NCBI GenBank assembly: GCA_001723855.1 | Contig: MCBC01000156.1 | Coordinates: 1-15,054 of the forward strand | Reading direction: 5' to 3' | DNA length: 15,054 bases | From: Candidatus Altarchaeales archaeon WOR_SM1_86-2 | GTDB taxonomy: Archaea > Altiarchaeota > Altiarchaeia > IMC4 > MCBC01 | In this document: one piece after another, positions 7,175-14,332 of the stretch | How positions within the stretch are numbered: the stretch's first letter is position 1 | How the letters are laid out: every line of letters starts with the position of its first letter | Position numbers and translations under genes: made by a program | The notes under the pieces: model-generated | The model's database searches: none | What the model was told of the DNA's origin: nothing | The model's input: the letters and a program-made list of their open reading frames with translations, nothing else

Positions 7175-7871
7175 AACCATAATTCAGGATTTGATAACAA
7201 GAACGGAAATTGTGATAGTGATTGCATTCCTACTTGGAGTTTTAACATCTATCAGTCCATGCCCCCTGGCAACCAACATAGCAGCAGTTGCATATATTTC
7301 AAGAGACCTCAAAAATCCTAATCATGCTGTTTTAAGTGGACTTGTTTACGCTCTGGGCCGCATTTTCACATATTTTGCACTCGGGGCCCTGATAATTTTA
7401 GGGTGTATGAATGTAATAGATTTATCCCTTACAACCCAGAGCATACACGGCACAATTTTAGGTATAATCTTGATTATAGCCGGTATATTAATGCTCGGGA
7501 TTATAAATTTAAATTTCAATCTCGGCGGAGGGGGCATCACAGAGAAATTAAGTAAAAAAGCCGCTGATTTTGGTCTTTTAGGGGCATTTTTTATTGGAAT
7601 TTTATTTGCCTTGGCGTTCTGCCCATACAGTGCGATTTTATTTTTTGGAACGTTGATACCTCTCGGACTCGCGTCAAAAGAAGGTATAATTTTACCCATG
7701 TTTTACGGACTCGGAACAGGAAGCCCTGTTCTTGTTTTCGCAACTTTATTTTATTTCGGCTCAAAAGAGATCAACAAACACATGTATAATGTCTCCAGAT
7801 TTGAGAAAATATTAAGAAAATTCATAGGGGTAATCTTTGTTGCAATCGGAGTTTACCTGATCATCATGTAA
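7167..7871 (+). CDS. CcdA/DsbD-family membrane protein, ArsG-like
   Basis: This 234-residue protein has about six membrane segments. Two conserved cysteines lie where CcdA/DsbD membrane domains have theirs: Cys32 in SISPCPLAT (first segment) and Cys152 in ALAFCPYSA (fourth segment). The two halves look like an internal repeat, as is usual for this fold. ArsG proteins of organoarsenical clusters belong to this group and are reported to export trivalent aminoaromatic arsenicals, while CcdA proteins pass reducing equivalents across the membrane. Position directly after an ArsF-like gene, with an 8-nt overlap, and before ArsP favours the arsenical context. Transport or electron transfer cannot be told apart here. 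Confidence 0.8.
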   Translation: MFETIIQDLITRTEIVIVIAFLLGVLTSISPCPLATNIAAVAYISRDLKNPNHAVLSGLVYALGRIFTYFALGALIILGCMNVIDLSLTTQSIHGTILGIILIIAGILMLGIINLNFNLGGGGITEKLSKKAADFGLLGAFFIGILFALAFCPYSAILFFGTLIPLGLASKEGIILPMFYGLGTGSPVLVFATLFYFGSKEINKHMYNVSRFEKILRKFIGVIFVAIGVYLIIM

Positions 7872-7885
7872 AAATCAATTAAAAA

Positions 7886-8932
7886 ATGAAAATGAAATTA
7901 AACAGAACAATAGCAGGGGGCATAATAATCATCCTTCTCTTAGGAACACTTGTAACTTACGAATGGAATAAGGCATTCACCAAATCAGAAAAAATAAGAC
8001 AGGGAGAAGAAATTAAAGACCCCTTTCCTGTAACTGAAGGTACTCCCGCCCTGATGGTCATATTTTACACTCTTGCAAATTATCTTCTGGCAGCATGGGC
8101 GTGTCTGACAATAGCATTTCTGATCGCCGGCGCGATGGAAACATTTATTCCGAAACCTTTAATTATAAAGCACATGAGCGGCAGGGGAATTAAACCCTAT
8201 CTAGTCGGTGCATTTGGAGGCCCCATGCTTTCTGTATGCTCGTGCAGCATCATCCCTTTGTTTGCTGGAATTTACCGGAGGGGTGCAGGTTTAGGTCCGG
8301 CATTGGCATTTTTACTTGCAGCACCGGCAGTAAATGTTGCTGCTGTTCTTCTTACATTAAGCTGGATTTCATGGGAAATTGCTATTGGGAGAATAATTCT
8401 TGCGTTGTCTGCCGCACTTATTGTAAGTTTCATTGTTGCTAAAATTTTCGAGAAAAAAATAGAAGGCAGAGAAGAAATTTTAATTGTAGATGAAGAACTT
8501 CCTCTTAAAGGCGCTTTTAGAGAATGGATGGAAAACACATATTTTTTTGTTAAAAAAATTTTGCCTTTAATTTTGCTGGGTATTGTAATGGTTGGCATCA
8601 TCAAAATCTTCCTCTCGCAAGATACCGTTGCAAATTATCTCGGCGGAGGAGGTTTAGCAATAGCGTTCGCATCCATTGTTGGTGTAGTTCTCTACACGCC
8701 GACACTTGTTGAAATACCCTTTGTCAGAGGTTTAATGGAACTCGGTATGGGAACCGGTCCAGCGATAGCGTTTTTACTCACAGCCCCTGCATTAAGTTTA
8801 CCTTCACTGCTTGGAATATCAAGGGTTGCAGGATGGAAGATACCTCTTACTTACGCTGTTTTAATGTTCATTATGGGGGTATTAGGGGGTTTGATATTTT
8901 CCCTTTTTGTTCCAAGCATAATATTGAAATAA
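7886..8932 (+). CDS. arsP: ArsP/DUF318-type permease, organoarsenical efflux candidate
   Basis: This 348-residue polytopic membrane protein belongs to the DUF318 permease family, whose characterised arsenic-linked member ArsP exports trivalent organoarsenicals such as methylarsenite. Its hallmark is the motif at about 107-131 (GAFGGPMLSVCSCSIIP, then LFAGIYRRG), with Cys118 and Cys120. A related motif in the second half (LYTPTLVEIPFVRGL, then GTGPAIAFLLTAPALSLPSLLG) shows the two-fold internal duplication typical of the family; its first-half counterpart is LGPALAFLLAAPAVN. There is one N-terminal membrane segment and a charged loop at about 190-215. It lies 14 nt after the ArsG-like gene and 21 nt before arsR, in one transcription unit. 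The substrate is inferred: methylated As(III) from the nearby ArsM would be an obvious one. Confidence 0.85.
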   Translation: MKMKLNRTIAGGIIIILLLGTLVTYEWNKAFTKSEKIRQGEEIKDPFPVTEGTPALMVIFYTLANYLLAAWACLTIAFLIAGAMETFIPKPLIIKHMSGRGIKPYLVGAFGGPMLSVCSCSIIPLFAGIYRRGAGLGPALAFLLAAPAVNVAAVLLTLSWISWEIAIGRIILALSAALIVSFIVAKIFEKKIEGREEILIVDEELPLKGAFREWMENTYFFVKKILPLILLGIVMVGIIKIFLSQDTVANYLGGGGLAIAFASIVGVVLYTPTLVEIPFVRGLMELGMGTGPAIAFLLTAPALSLPSLLGISRVAGWKIPLTYAVLMFIMGVLGGLIFSLFVPSIILK

Positions 8933-8953
8933 ATTTAAATAGATAATACTCAA

Positions 8954-9226
8954 ATGGTAAAAAACGAAGTTAAGATTTTTAAGGCATTGGCAGAAGAGAC
9001 ACGACTAAAAATAGTAGAGTTCCTGAAAGATGGTGAGAAATGCGTCTGCGAAATAATTCCAATGACTGGTAAATCCCAGCCAGCGGTTTCACAACACTTA
9101 AGGATACTTTCTGAAGCAGGTATTCTGGAATTCAGAAAGGAGCGGACAAGTATTTATTATAATATTAAGGATAAGAGATTTATAGAGATTATACAAATGT
9201 TAAGGGAAGTAAAAAGGGGGATATAG
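8954..9226 (+). CDS. arsR: ArsR-family transcriptional repressor (first copy)
   Basis: This 90-residue winged-helix repressor carries the ArsR recognition helix region (GKSQPAVSQHLRILSEAGIL) and a wing ending in ERTSIYYNI. Cys30 and Cys32 (KCVCEI) sit at the start of the DNA-binding motif, where ArsR proteins of the ELCVCDL type bind As(III), so this copy looks arsenite-responsive. No third cysteine of that site is obvious. It lies inside the efflux operon, 21 nt after arsP and 21 nt before acr3, so it would be made with its targets and give feedback control. It probably binds A/T-rich inverted repeats such as those before 5164, 6435 or 11413 (inference). Confidence 0.92.
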   Translation: MVKNEVKIFKALAEETRLKIVEFLKDGEKCVCEIIPMTGKSQPAVSQHLRILSEAGILEFRKERTSIYYNIKDKRFIEIIQMLREVKRGI

Positions 9227-9247
9227 TTCGTATAACATTAAATTAAA

Positions 9248-10327
9248 ATGAACGCGATAGAGATATTAAAAAAATTGGAGGATTTCCGCTTACTTCCATT
9301 CTTCGTGATAATAAGCATAATCATAGGGATATTTATCGGAAAGGAACTGGGAATTTCCGAGTTCCAGTTAACTCCCCCGATTGATGCGATCAAACAGATT
9401 TTTTCAGGAACGTTTGCTTTCACAGTTCCGAACGCGATATCGCTTGGCGTTCCAATAGGTCTTTTTCTTATGATGTATCCCGCGATGACAAATGTCAGAA
9501 TCGGGGACATCGGAAAAGCATTAAGGTCTCCAAAACAGCTGGCAGTTGTTTTATTTTTCAATTTTGCTGTCGCTCCTTTTTTCATGCTTTTGCTTGCAGA
9601 TTTATTTATTTCTGATGCTGAATTTCACACAGGGGTTGTGCTTTACGGTTTAGCGCCGTGCATTGCGATGGTTATCGTCTTTACTTACCTTGCAAAAGGA
9701 AACAATGCCCTTGCTTTGGTTCTTGTGGCTTTTAATTCAATAATCCAGATGCTGTTGATCCCTGTCTATGCAAAACTTTTGATTGGAAGTGTGGATTTTG
9801 ATATCTTAATTGTTGCGGAAAGCGTTATCCTCTATTTAGGACTGCCGTTGTTTTTCGGGGTTCTGACAAGAAGACATGGCGTTGAAAAGTATGGTGAGGA
9901 GGAATTTGAAAATAAATTCACGCCGATTCTTTCCGCACTTTCAATAATCGGTCTTCTTTTTACATTGATTGTTATGTTCTCACTTAAAGGCGACCTGATT
10001 GTTGAAACGCCAGAGATCATATTGATAATCGCGATCCCCATTACAATATTCTTTATAATTATTTTCTGGGTTGTTTATCTTGTTTCATGGAGACTTGGAT
10101 TGAATTATGAGGATTCTGTGGCGTGTGCGTTCAATTCAACAGGAAGGGATTTTGAGATAGCGATAGCGATCGCTATTACAGCGTTCTCTCCCGTGGTTGC
10201 GTTAGCAACCGTTGTCGGACCTTTGATTGAAGTTCCTGTGATGCTTTTTTTGGTGTGGGCTGCCAAGAACACGAAATCAAAACTTTTTATAAAAAATGGA
10301 AAAAATAAAAGAACAACCCTCCTGTGA
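9248..10327 (+). CDS. acr3: Arsenite efflux transporter ACR3
   Basis: This is an ACR3-family (bile acid/arsenite/riboflavin superfamily) membrane protein of 359 residues with about ten transmembrane segments, exporting As(OH)3 in exchange for protons. The conserved cysteine is Cys138 in LYGLAPCIAMVIVFTYLAKG, the residue needed for transport in studied ACR3 proteins. Near the C-terminus the family signature VVGPLIEVPVM carries the conserved glutamate, Glu328. FNSTGRDFEIAIAIA is also characteristic. The start at 9248 gives a normal short cytoplasmic N-terminus (LEDFRLLPF before the first segment). The last 32 nt overlap the next gene in a different frame. It handles inorganic arsenite, complementing ArsP. 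Confidence 0.95.
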   Translation: MNAIEILKKLEDFRLLPFFVIISIIIGIFIGKELGISEFQLTPPIDAIKQIFSGTFAFTVPNAISLGVPIGLFLMMYPAMTNVRIGDIGKALRSPKQLAVVLFFNFAVAPFFMLLLADLFISDAEFHTGVVLYGLAPCIAMVIVFTYLAKGNNALALVLVAFNSIIQMLLIPVYAKLLIGSVDFDILIVAESVILYLGLPLFFGVLTRRHGVEKYGEEEFENKFTPILSALSIIGLLFTLIVMFSLKGDLIVETPEIILIIAIPITIFFIIIFWVVYLVSWRLGLNYEDSVACAFNSTGRDFEIAIAIAITAFSPVVALATVVGPLIEVPVMLFLVWAAKNTKSKLFIKNGKNKRTTLL

Positions 10328-11090
10328 AATATGTCCGCCAGAAGAATGCGACATTTTTGATTTTATGGCAAATACCGTTGGTCTTACCGTGCTGCATCCC
10401 GGTGGGCTTAAAGCAACAGAGAAACTATCAGAATTATGTAATATTGGTAAGGATAAAATCGTTTTGGATGTGGGCTGCGGAAAGGGAACAAGCGCTATTT
10501 ACCTTGCAAAAGAATACGGCTGCAAGGTGATTGGTATAGACATGATGGAGGGGCCCATAGAAGAGGGAAAGAAAAATGTCGGGGGGAATAACCTCCAGGA
10601 TAGAGTGGATCTCAGAGTTGGGGACTGTCATAATCTTCCGTTTGATGACGGGGGTTTTGATGCAGTGATTTTTCAAGCTGTTTTGATTTTTATGGATAAA
10701 AGCAAAGCATTAAGGGAGGCGATAAGGGTTGTAAAGAAAAACGGATTTGTGGGGGCATTAGAATTAACTTGGAGAAAAGAGCCAACAGACGAACTTAAAA
10801 AAATAGCGCCAGAAATAATTTGCAGTGCTGTTGTTAACGCAGAAACCACAGAAAACTGGGAAAACTCATTTTTAAAAGCAGGTTTTGATAAAGTAGAATC
10901 CAACATTTTTCATATGGACATTGGGGGACCTTTAGACACTCTCATAAATGAAGGATTTATAAACTCATCAAGGGTATTTTTCAAATCTCTGACAAATTCT
11001 GATATCAGAAACAAAACACGGTCTATAAGAACATTTTTCAAGGAGAATAAAGAATATCTTGGATATGGAATTTATATTGGAAAAAAGTAG
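10296..11090 (+). CDS. Class I SAM-dependent methyltransferase in the arsenic operon
   Basis: This 264-residue SAM methyltransferase has motif I at residues 58-66 (DVGCGKGTS), the acidic residue after beta 2 (VIGIDMM) and the post-II region at 117-131 (DDGGFDAVIFQAVLI). The N-terminus has Cys10, Cys13 and Cys18 (PSCEICPPEECD), which could bind a metal or As(III). The cysteines of canonical ArsM (GLGCGNP, SNCV) are absent, so it is not a standard arsenite methyltransferase. The ATG at 10296 lies 32 nt inside acr3; the next in-frame ATG (residue 24) would lose the cysteine cluster. The overlap suggests translational coupling with acr3. Its substrate is unknown. A role in later steps of organoarsenical metabolism is a guess from context. 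Confidence 0.8.
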   Translation: MEKIKEQPSCEICPPEECDIFDFMANTVGLTVLHPGGLKATEKLSELCNIGKDKIVLDVGCGKGTSAIYLAKEYGCKVIGIDMMEGPIEEGKKNVGGNNLQDRVDLRVGDCHNLPFDDGGFDAVIFQAVLIFMDKSKALREAIRVVKKNGFVGALELTWRKEPTDELKKIAPEIICSAVVNAETTENWENSFLKAGFDKVESNIFHMDIGGPLDTLINEGFINSSRVFFKSLTNSDIRNKTRSIRTFFKENKEYLGYGIYIGKK

Positions 11091-11114
11091 GTTATTTAGA
11101 AAAACTACTTTTTT
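11081..11114. terminator. Bidirectional stem-loop between convergent genes
   Basis: AAAAAAGTAG (11081-11090) and CTACTTTTTT (11105-11114) form a perfect 10-bp stem with a 14-nt loop, with a T run on the 3' side of either strand. The left arm contains the stop of the methyltransferase (TAG, 11088-11090) and the right arm contains the stop of the convergent arsR (TAG on the minus strand, 11105-11107). It probably ends transcription from both sides. Confidence 0.6.
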
Positions 11115-11413
11115 GTAACCTTGTAATTCTTGAATAAATCTTTGCAGCATTCAAACATTGAAATATAATCCCTGCAGCACTCCTTAAACCAATTTTTATT
11201 CAGGGAGTAATATACCTGCTGCCCCTTCTTTTTAGGGGTAACCAAACCCGCGTTTTTTAATATATTTAGATGATGCGAGATTGTCGGCTGAGTCAGCCCG
11301 GAACCCTCAACTATCTCTGAAACACACATATCTTTATTTTCCAGCATTTCTATAATCCTCTGGCGGTTCTCATCCGAGAGCGCTTTAAAGAAATCCACGC
11401 ATTTGTTTGTCAT
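11105..11413 (-). CDS. arsR: ArsR-family repressor (second copy) with cysteine-rich tail
   Basis: This 102-residue winged-helix repressor has the typical recognition region (SGLTQPTISHHLNILKNAGL) and wing (KKKGQQVYYSLN). At the usual ELCVCDL-like position there is only one cysteine (Cys30, DMCVSEI). The C-terminal helix instead carries two cysteine pairs, Cys79-80 and Cys89-90 (KECC and FECC). This suggests an As(III) or metal site built from the C-terminal helix, as in some other ArsR subtypes, and possibly a different ligand from the first ArsR. It converges on the methyltransferase gene and shares a terminator with it. A TATA-like box and a 10-bp palindrome lie directly upstream, which suggests autoregulation. 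Confidence 0.9.
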   Translation of the reverse strand: MTNKCVDFFKALSDENRQRIIEMLENKDMCVSEIVEGSGLTQPTISHHLNILKNAGLVTPKKKGQQVYYSLNKNWFKECCRDYISMFECCKDLFKNYKVTKK

Positions 11414-11458
11414 ATTAGCATATTAATATATTGAATTATTTAAATTTATTTATTGTCG
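11414..11458 (-). promoter_or_regulatory. Promoter and operator candidate of the second arsR
   Basis: On the minus strand a TATA-like TTTAAATA (plus-strand 11437-11444) lies 24-31 nt before the ATG ending at 11413, so the transcript would be nearly leaderless. The palindrome ATATTAATAT (11420-11429) lies between the TATA-like box and the start codon, the usual place for a repressor site. It shares the ATTAAT core with the arsM upstream palindrome. Confidence 0.45.
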
Positions 11459-12520
11459 TTAAACTCTCTTTCCGATTTTCTCCAATTTCTTCAACCTTTT
11501 AATGTATTCTTCCATCTCGTATGAACTTGAAAGTATCTCATCCCTTAATTTTGTGCTCAGATTCATAAGACCCTTCTTTTTCAATTCAGAGATATAGCCG
11601 TGTTCTAAATTATCAATTTCATTTTCCAAGAATTTACCTGCGGCATCTGCCGCGGACTTCCCGCTTTTCACTGCATAATAGATCCCCTCCCCGGTCAGTG
11701 GATTTACAAAGCCTGCCGCATCACCGATCAGAATTACATTACCCTTACATGGTTTATCCAGCGGCCCCCCAACCGGGATCAGATGAGACTCAATACCAAT
11801 TATTTTTAGTTCCCGGATATTCCTTTCTCCCTTTATCTTTTCAATAAAATTATTTAGATATTCTTTTGAGTTCTTCCTGAACCCGGGATCTGTAGAGCCG
11901 ATTCCAGCCTTTATTTTATTGTTATGCGGGGCAATCCATCCATGGCCGTGATCCACAATTCCGTAATGGACCTCAAACCAGTTTCCGATTTTTGAATCAA
12001 TCAACTCGTTTTGCAGTTCAATTGTATACTGGAGCCCAAGAGCAAGATCGCTGTATCTCATTCCGATAACATTTCTCACAAAAGAATTTGCGCCATCCGC
12101 CCCGACAATGACTTTAGAGTTAAATGCCCCTTTTCCGGTTACAACTTCATCATCTGTTATCCTTGAAACCTTCAATCCGTCAATAACCTCCGCCCCTGCA
12201 TCCTTTGCCTTTTCAACCAGGAAATTATCGAATTTCTCCCTGTTCATTATCACGCCTTCCCTTAAAAAGCCTGATTTGACCTCAGCCCCGGATGGCGAGA
12301 ACAGATGATAGCCCTTGAATCTCCTCTCAATAACACTCTCCGGAATTTTCTTTATAAGACGATATATCCTTGGAGGCGCAATACCTGCACACACCTTTTT
12401 CCTTGGGAGTTTATCTTTTTCAATTAAAAGCACATCAAAGCCCGCTTTTGCTATATGCTCTGCTGCTGCTGCGCCTGCCGGGCCCGCACCGATAACTATC
12501 ACATCAAATTTGGTTTTCAT
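11459..12520 (-). CDS. Geranylgeranyl reductase family FAD-dependent oxidoreductase
   Basis: This 353-residue flavoprotein has the N-terminal dinucleotide-binding motif GAGPAGAAAA (residues 11-20), an acidic end of beta 2 (LLIEKDK) and the family cysteine region KKVCAGIAPPR (Cys44). In geranylgeranyl reductases a cysteine there lies near the flavin. A second FAD-binding motif is at 264-280 (LIGDAAGFVNPLTGEGI), preceded by GADGANSFVR at 140-149. Archaeal members saturate the isoprenoid chains of membrane lipids or of quinones; this one could do either, and a related dehydrogenase role is possible. The start at 12520 gives an N-terminus directly on the FAD motif. It ends 45 nt before arsR2 on the same strand and is not obviously part of the arsenic pathway. 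Confidence 0.85.
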   Translation of the reverse strand: MKTKFDVIVIGAGPAGAAAAEHIAKAGFDVLLIEKDKLPRKKVCAGIAPPRIYRLIKKIPESVIERRFKGYHLFSPSGAEVKSGFLREGVIMNREKFDNFLVEKAKDAGAEVIDGLKVSRITDDEVVTGKGAFNSKVIVGADGANSFVRNVIGMRYSDLALGLQYTIELQNELIDSKIGNWFEVHYGIVDHGHGWIAPHNNKIKAGIGSTDPGFRKNSKEYLNNFIEKIKGERNIRELKIIGIESHLIPVGGPLDKPCKGNVILIGDAAGFVNPLTGEGIYYAVKSGKSAADAAGKFLENEIDNLEHGYISELKKKGLMNLSTKLRDEILSSSYEMEEYIKRLKKLEKIGKRV

Positions 12521-12596
12521 TTCTTAACCGCAAGGATTTCTTGAATTCAATCCTCTCCGATTCTCCTTTTTTGATAAATTCTTCAAGGTTCATCAT
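12504..12596 (-). pseudogene. N-terminal remnant of a Schlafen/AlbA_2-type protein
   Basis: A 30-codon frame starts at the ATG ending at 12596 and stops at 12504, overlapping the start of the geranylgeranyl reductase gene by 17 nt. Its peptide contains LEEFIKKGESERIEFKKSLR, a strong match to the opening motif (GESExxEFKxS) of the AlbA_2/Schlafen-like domain found in transcription-regulator and RecG-like proteins. Those proteins are normally several hundred residues long, so only the first part remains, apparently cut off by a rearrangement. It could still be translated as a short leader upstream of the reductase, but I see no evidence of function. Confidence 0.55.
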
Positions 12597-12619
12597 CCGT
12601 TAAAATTAAAATAAATCCC

Positions 12620-12817
12620 CTAATCAACAAACAACGGCTTGGTATCTGCTTCTCCCCCCGGATATTCATCCCTTTTTTTTATTTCCTTTGGTCCATAGGT
12701 TTTCGGCAGCATTTTTTGATTGGCAGGATTATTGATATAATCAAAATTTGTAACCATTAAGTTTTTTGTGGTATAAGCATTATAATCGTTCGGATATAAA
12801 AAAAATCCACGTAACAT
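12620..12817 (-). CDS. Hypothetical 65-residue ORF, possible 3' gene fragment
   Basis: I do not recognise this protein. It opens with MLRGFFLYPNDYNAY, has an internal Met at codon 21, and is rich in Asn, Lys and Pro, ending PGGEADTKPLFVD. There is no signal peptide, membrane segment or known motif. Composition (regular use of G/C-rich codons in its second half, such as CCGGGGGGA) looks more coding than the surrounding A/T-rich DNA, so it may be the tail of a longer protein whose front was lost when mobile elements entered next to it. It lies 23 nt upstream of the AlbA_2 remnant on the same strand. Confidence 0.35.
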   Translation of the reverse strand: MLRGFFLYPNDYNAYTTKNLMVTNFDYINNPANQKMLPKTYGPKEIKKRDEYPGGEADTKPLFVD

Positions 12818-12827
12818 ACCAAAAAAG

Positions 12828-12847
12828 TTTTGTGGTTTTCCACAAAA
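12828..12847. terminator. Perfect hairpin, terminator candidate
   Basis: TTTTGTGG (12828-12835) and CCACAAAA (12840-12847) form a perfect 8-bp stem around a TTTT loop in the non-coding stretch between the 65-residue ORF and the IS66 remnant. Several T runs follow on the plus strand. It may end transcription coming from the transposase side or be a leftover structural element. The rest of 12848-12933 shows nothing coding. Confidence 0.35.
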
Positions 12848-12933
12848 TATCCTGTTTTGATTGTTTTTATACGTAAAAATCTTCTATTGTTGTTTTCTCT
12901 TGATTTTTGACATATAAATTGCTTATTTTTGTT

Positions 12934-13509
12934 GTAAAGTGTTTCGATCAGGCACAGATGGCATCATTTCAGGGAAATATATTTCTTTCCAGTCAAGAAA
13001 TCGACGAAATTCACCTTCTGCAGTTTGCAGGTCATATACAAACTGTACATCTTTAGATGATTTTCTGCTCCCTCTTGTGATCTGAAACAACCAATGATTT
13101 TCCTACAAACCGCAAATGGTTTGAATAGTCGTTCTGCATAATTATTATGGGATGGTATATCCGGGTTATCAAGAAAACGCAGCATATCAGGCAGACGTTT
13201 TCTGAGTCGTTTAGCCATCCTCTGTACAAATTTTGAATCATAATCTTTGGAGAAGATTTTGGTTAACTTGTGTTCAGTTGCCTGTTTTACATCAGGCAGA
13301 GCTTTCTTTTCATTCTTTGCTTTTTTAATTGCGGGCATCAATACCTTTAAAACCTCACTTACGAACCTCTTCAATTCACTATCCTCCAGGTGTTTATCCA
13401 TGGCTCGCTCAAAAATTCTCAGTAAATGAACAAGACACTTCTGTTGCTTATAACTGAGACGATTATATGGGGAATAGAAATCGCAGATTAGTGTACTATA
13501 ACAAGTACC
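12934..13509 (-). mobile_element. 3' part of an IS66-family insertion sequence
   Basis: This stretch carries the C-terminal part of an IS66-type transposase gene plus about 30 nt of end sequence. The plus-strand sequence starting GTAAAGTGTTTCG at 12934 fits the GTAA terminus typical of IS66 elements, so 12934 is the proposed outer end. The other end, and the 5' half of the gene, are not in the window because a second element interrupts it at about 13509. Confidence 0.55.
12964..13509 (-). pseudogene. IS66-family transposase, C-terminal fragment
   Basis: The reading frame encodes the second half of an IS66 transposase. ICDFYSPYN, KQQKCLVHLLR and IPSHNNYAERLFKPFAVCRKI match the DDE_Tnp_IS66 core, with the second catalytic Asp (CDFY) and the catalytic Glu (NNYAER) present. 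The C-terminal IS66 domain follows (SQEGAENHLKMYSLYMTC, then VNFVDFL). The first catalytic Asp and the N-terminal zinc-finger region are missing. The frame continues to an ATG at 13533, but those first codons (MLSFTYLK) are the inverted repeat of the inserted element, not IS66. The gene is therefore disrupted and not functional here. Confidence 0.8.
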
Positions 13510-14332
13510 TTTCAAATATGTAAACGACAGCAATATTTAGAATATATTCCCAATATTTCCATCCTTTAATTGGTTTCCGCCCATACCATGCTTCTATGCC
13601 CTTCAATATCACCCTCATCTCTATTGTAACTCCCTCCAACTTCTTTGATATATGGTATTGCCTTCCTTTGAATCGAACTTTTCCATCCTTCTTCACGATT
13701 CGATTTTTCTTTTCGAAACATAATTCTCTTATTACTTTTTCCAGTTCCTCATCAGACATCCTTCTTGATTTTGCCTTTTTTAGCGGTTCAGATGCTGTTT
13801 CTCCGTATCTTGCCCATTGACCCTTTACATTATTTATAAAATCAAGATAATCGGGAATCGCTTCCTCAACATCTTCAATTGTCTGAAAATTATGTTTTTC
13901 ATAGAAATATTTTCTATCTTGCCCATGCGCCCTTTCTTTCTTCCCATTACCTTTTGGATTTTCCACTTCTGTTGGCACATCAGTAATGTCAAATTGTTTC
14001 AATAACCATTTTACGGTTGCATTATCATATTCCCCGCCATTATCATGATGAAAGAGCTTCGGTATTCCATACTGTCTAAACGCCTTTAACATACAAATAA
14101 TAACAAAATACCTATGCTTACTCTCAAATACTTCCATGGACACATAATGTCTGGAATAATCATCTTCTATCGATATTTGATATATCGTGTTTCCATTTCC
14201 AAGTATTACCTCCATCGTATCAGCATGATACATCGCAAACGGGCGATGTTTTTCGTAGTAATTGATCGTATTGTTTGCATTCTCCTTTGAATTTCTATAT
14301 TTTTCAGGATATAATGTCCTCAATATACTCAT
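13496..14332 (-). CDS. Transposase, DDE integrase-core part
   Basis: This frame holds the integrase-core (rve) domain of an IS481/IS3-like transposase. The catalytic triad is Asp38 (YHADTMEV), Asp97 (FHHDNGGEY) and Glu133 (GNGKKERAHG), with 35 residues between the last two (DD35E). A basic C-terminal region follows (VRFKGRQYHISKKLEG). Its ATG overlaps the stop of the upstream frame as ATGA (14329-14332). The upstream frame would need a -1 shift to continue into this one, so the pair may be one gene split by a frameshift, or be translated by coupling or programmed shift. The stop codon (13496-13498) lies beyond the left inverted repeat, in IS66 sequence, which is unusual. Confidence 0.82.
   Translation of the reverse strand: MSILRTLYPEKYRNSKENANNTINYYEKHRPFAMYHADTMEVILGNGNTIYQISIEDDYSRHYVSMEVFESKHRYFVIICMLKAFRQYGIPKLFHHDNGGEYDNATVKWLLKQFDITDVPTEVENPKGNGKKERAHGQDRKYFYEKHNFQTIEDVEEAIPDYLDFINNVKGQWARYGETASEPLKKAKSRRMSDEELEKVIRELCFEKKNRIVKKDGKVRFKGRQYHISKKLEGVTIEMRVILKGIEAWYGRKPIKGWKYWEYILNIAVVYIFERYLL
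13510..13535 (+). repeat. Left terminal inverted repeat
   Basis: This 26-bp repeat matches the complement of 15029-15054 at 25 of 26 positions; the single difference is at 13520 (G against A). It also encodes the last residues of the transposase frame. Confidence 0.8.

Noticed and set aside
10296..11090. Second ArsM
   Set aside because: It is a SAM methyltransferase, but the three cysteines in ArsM contexts are missing, so the specific name is not supported.
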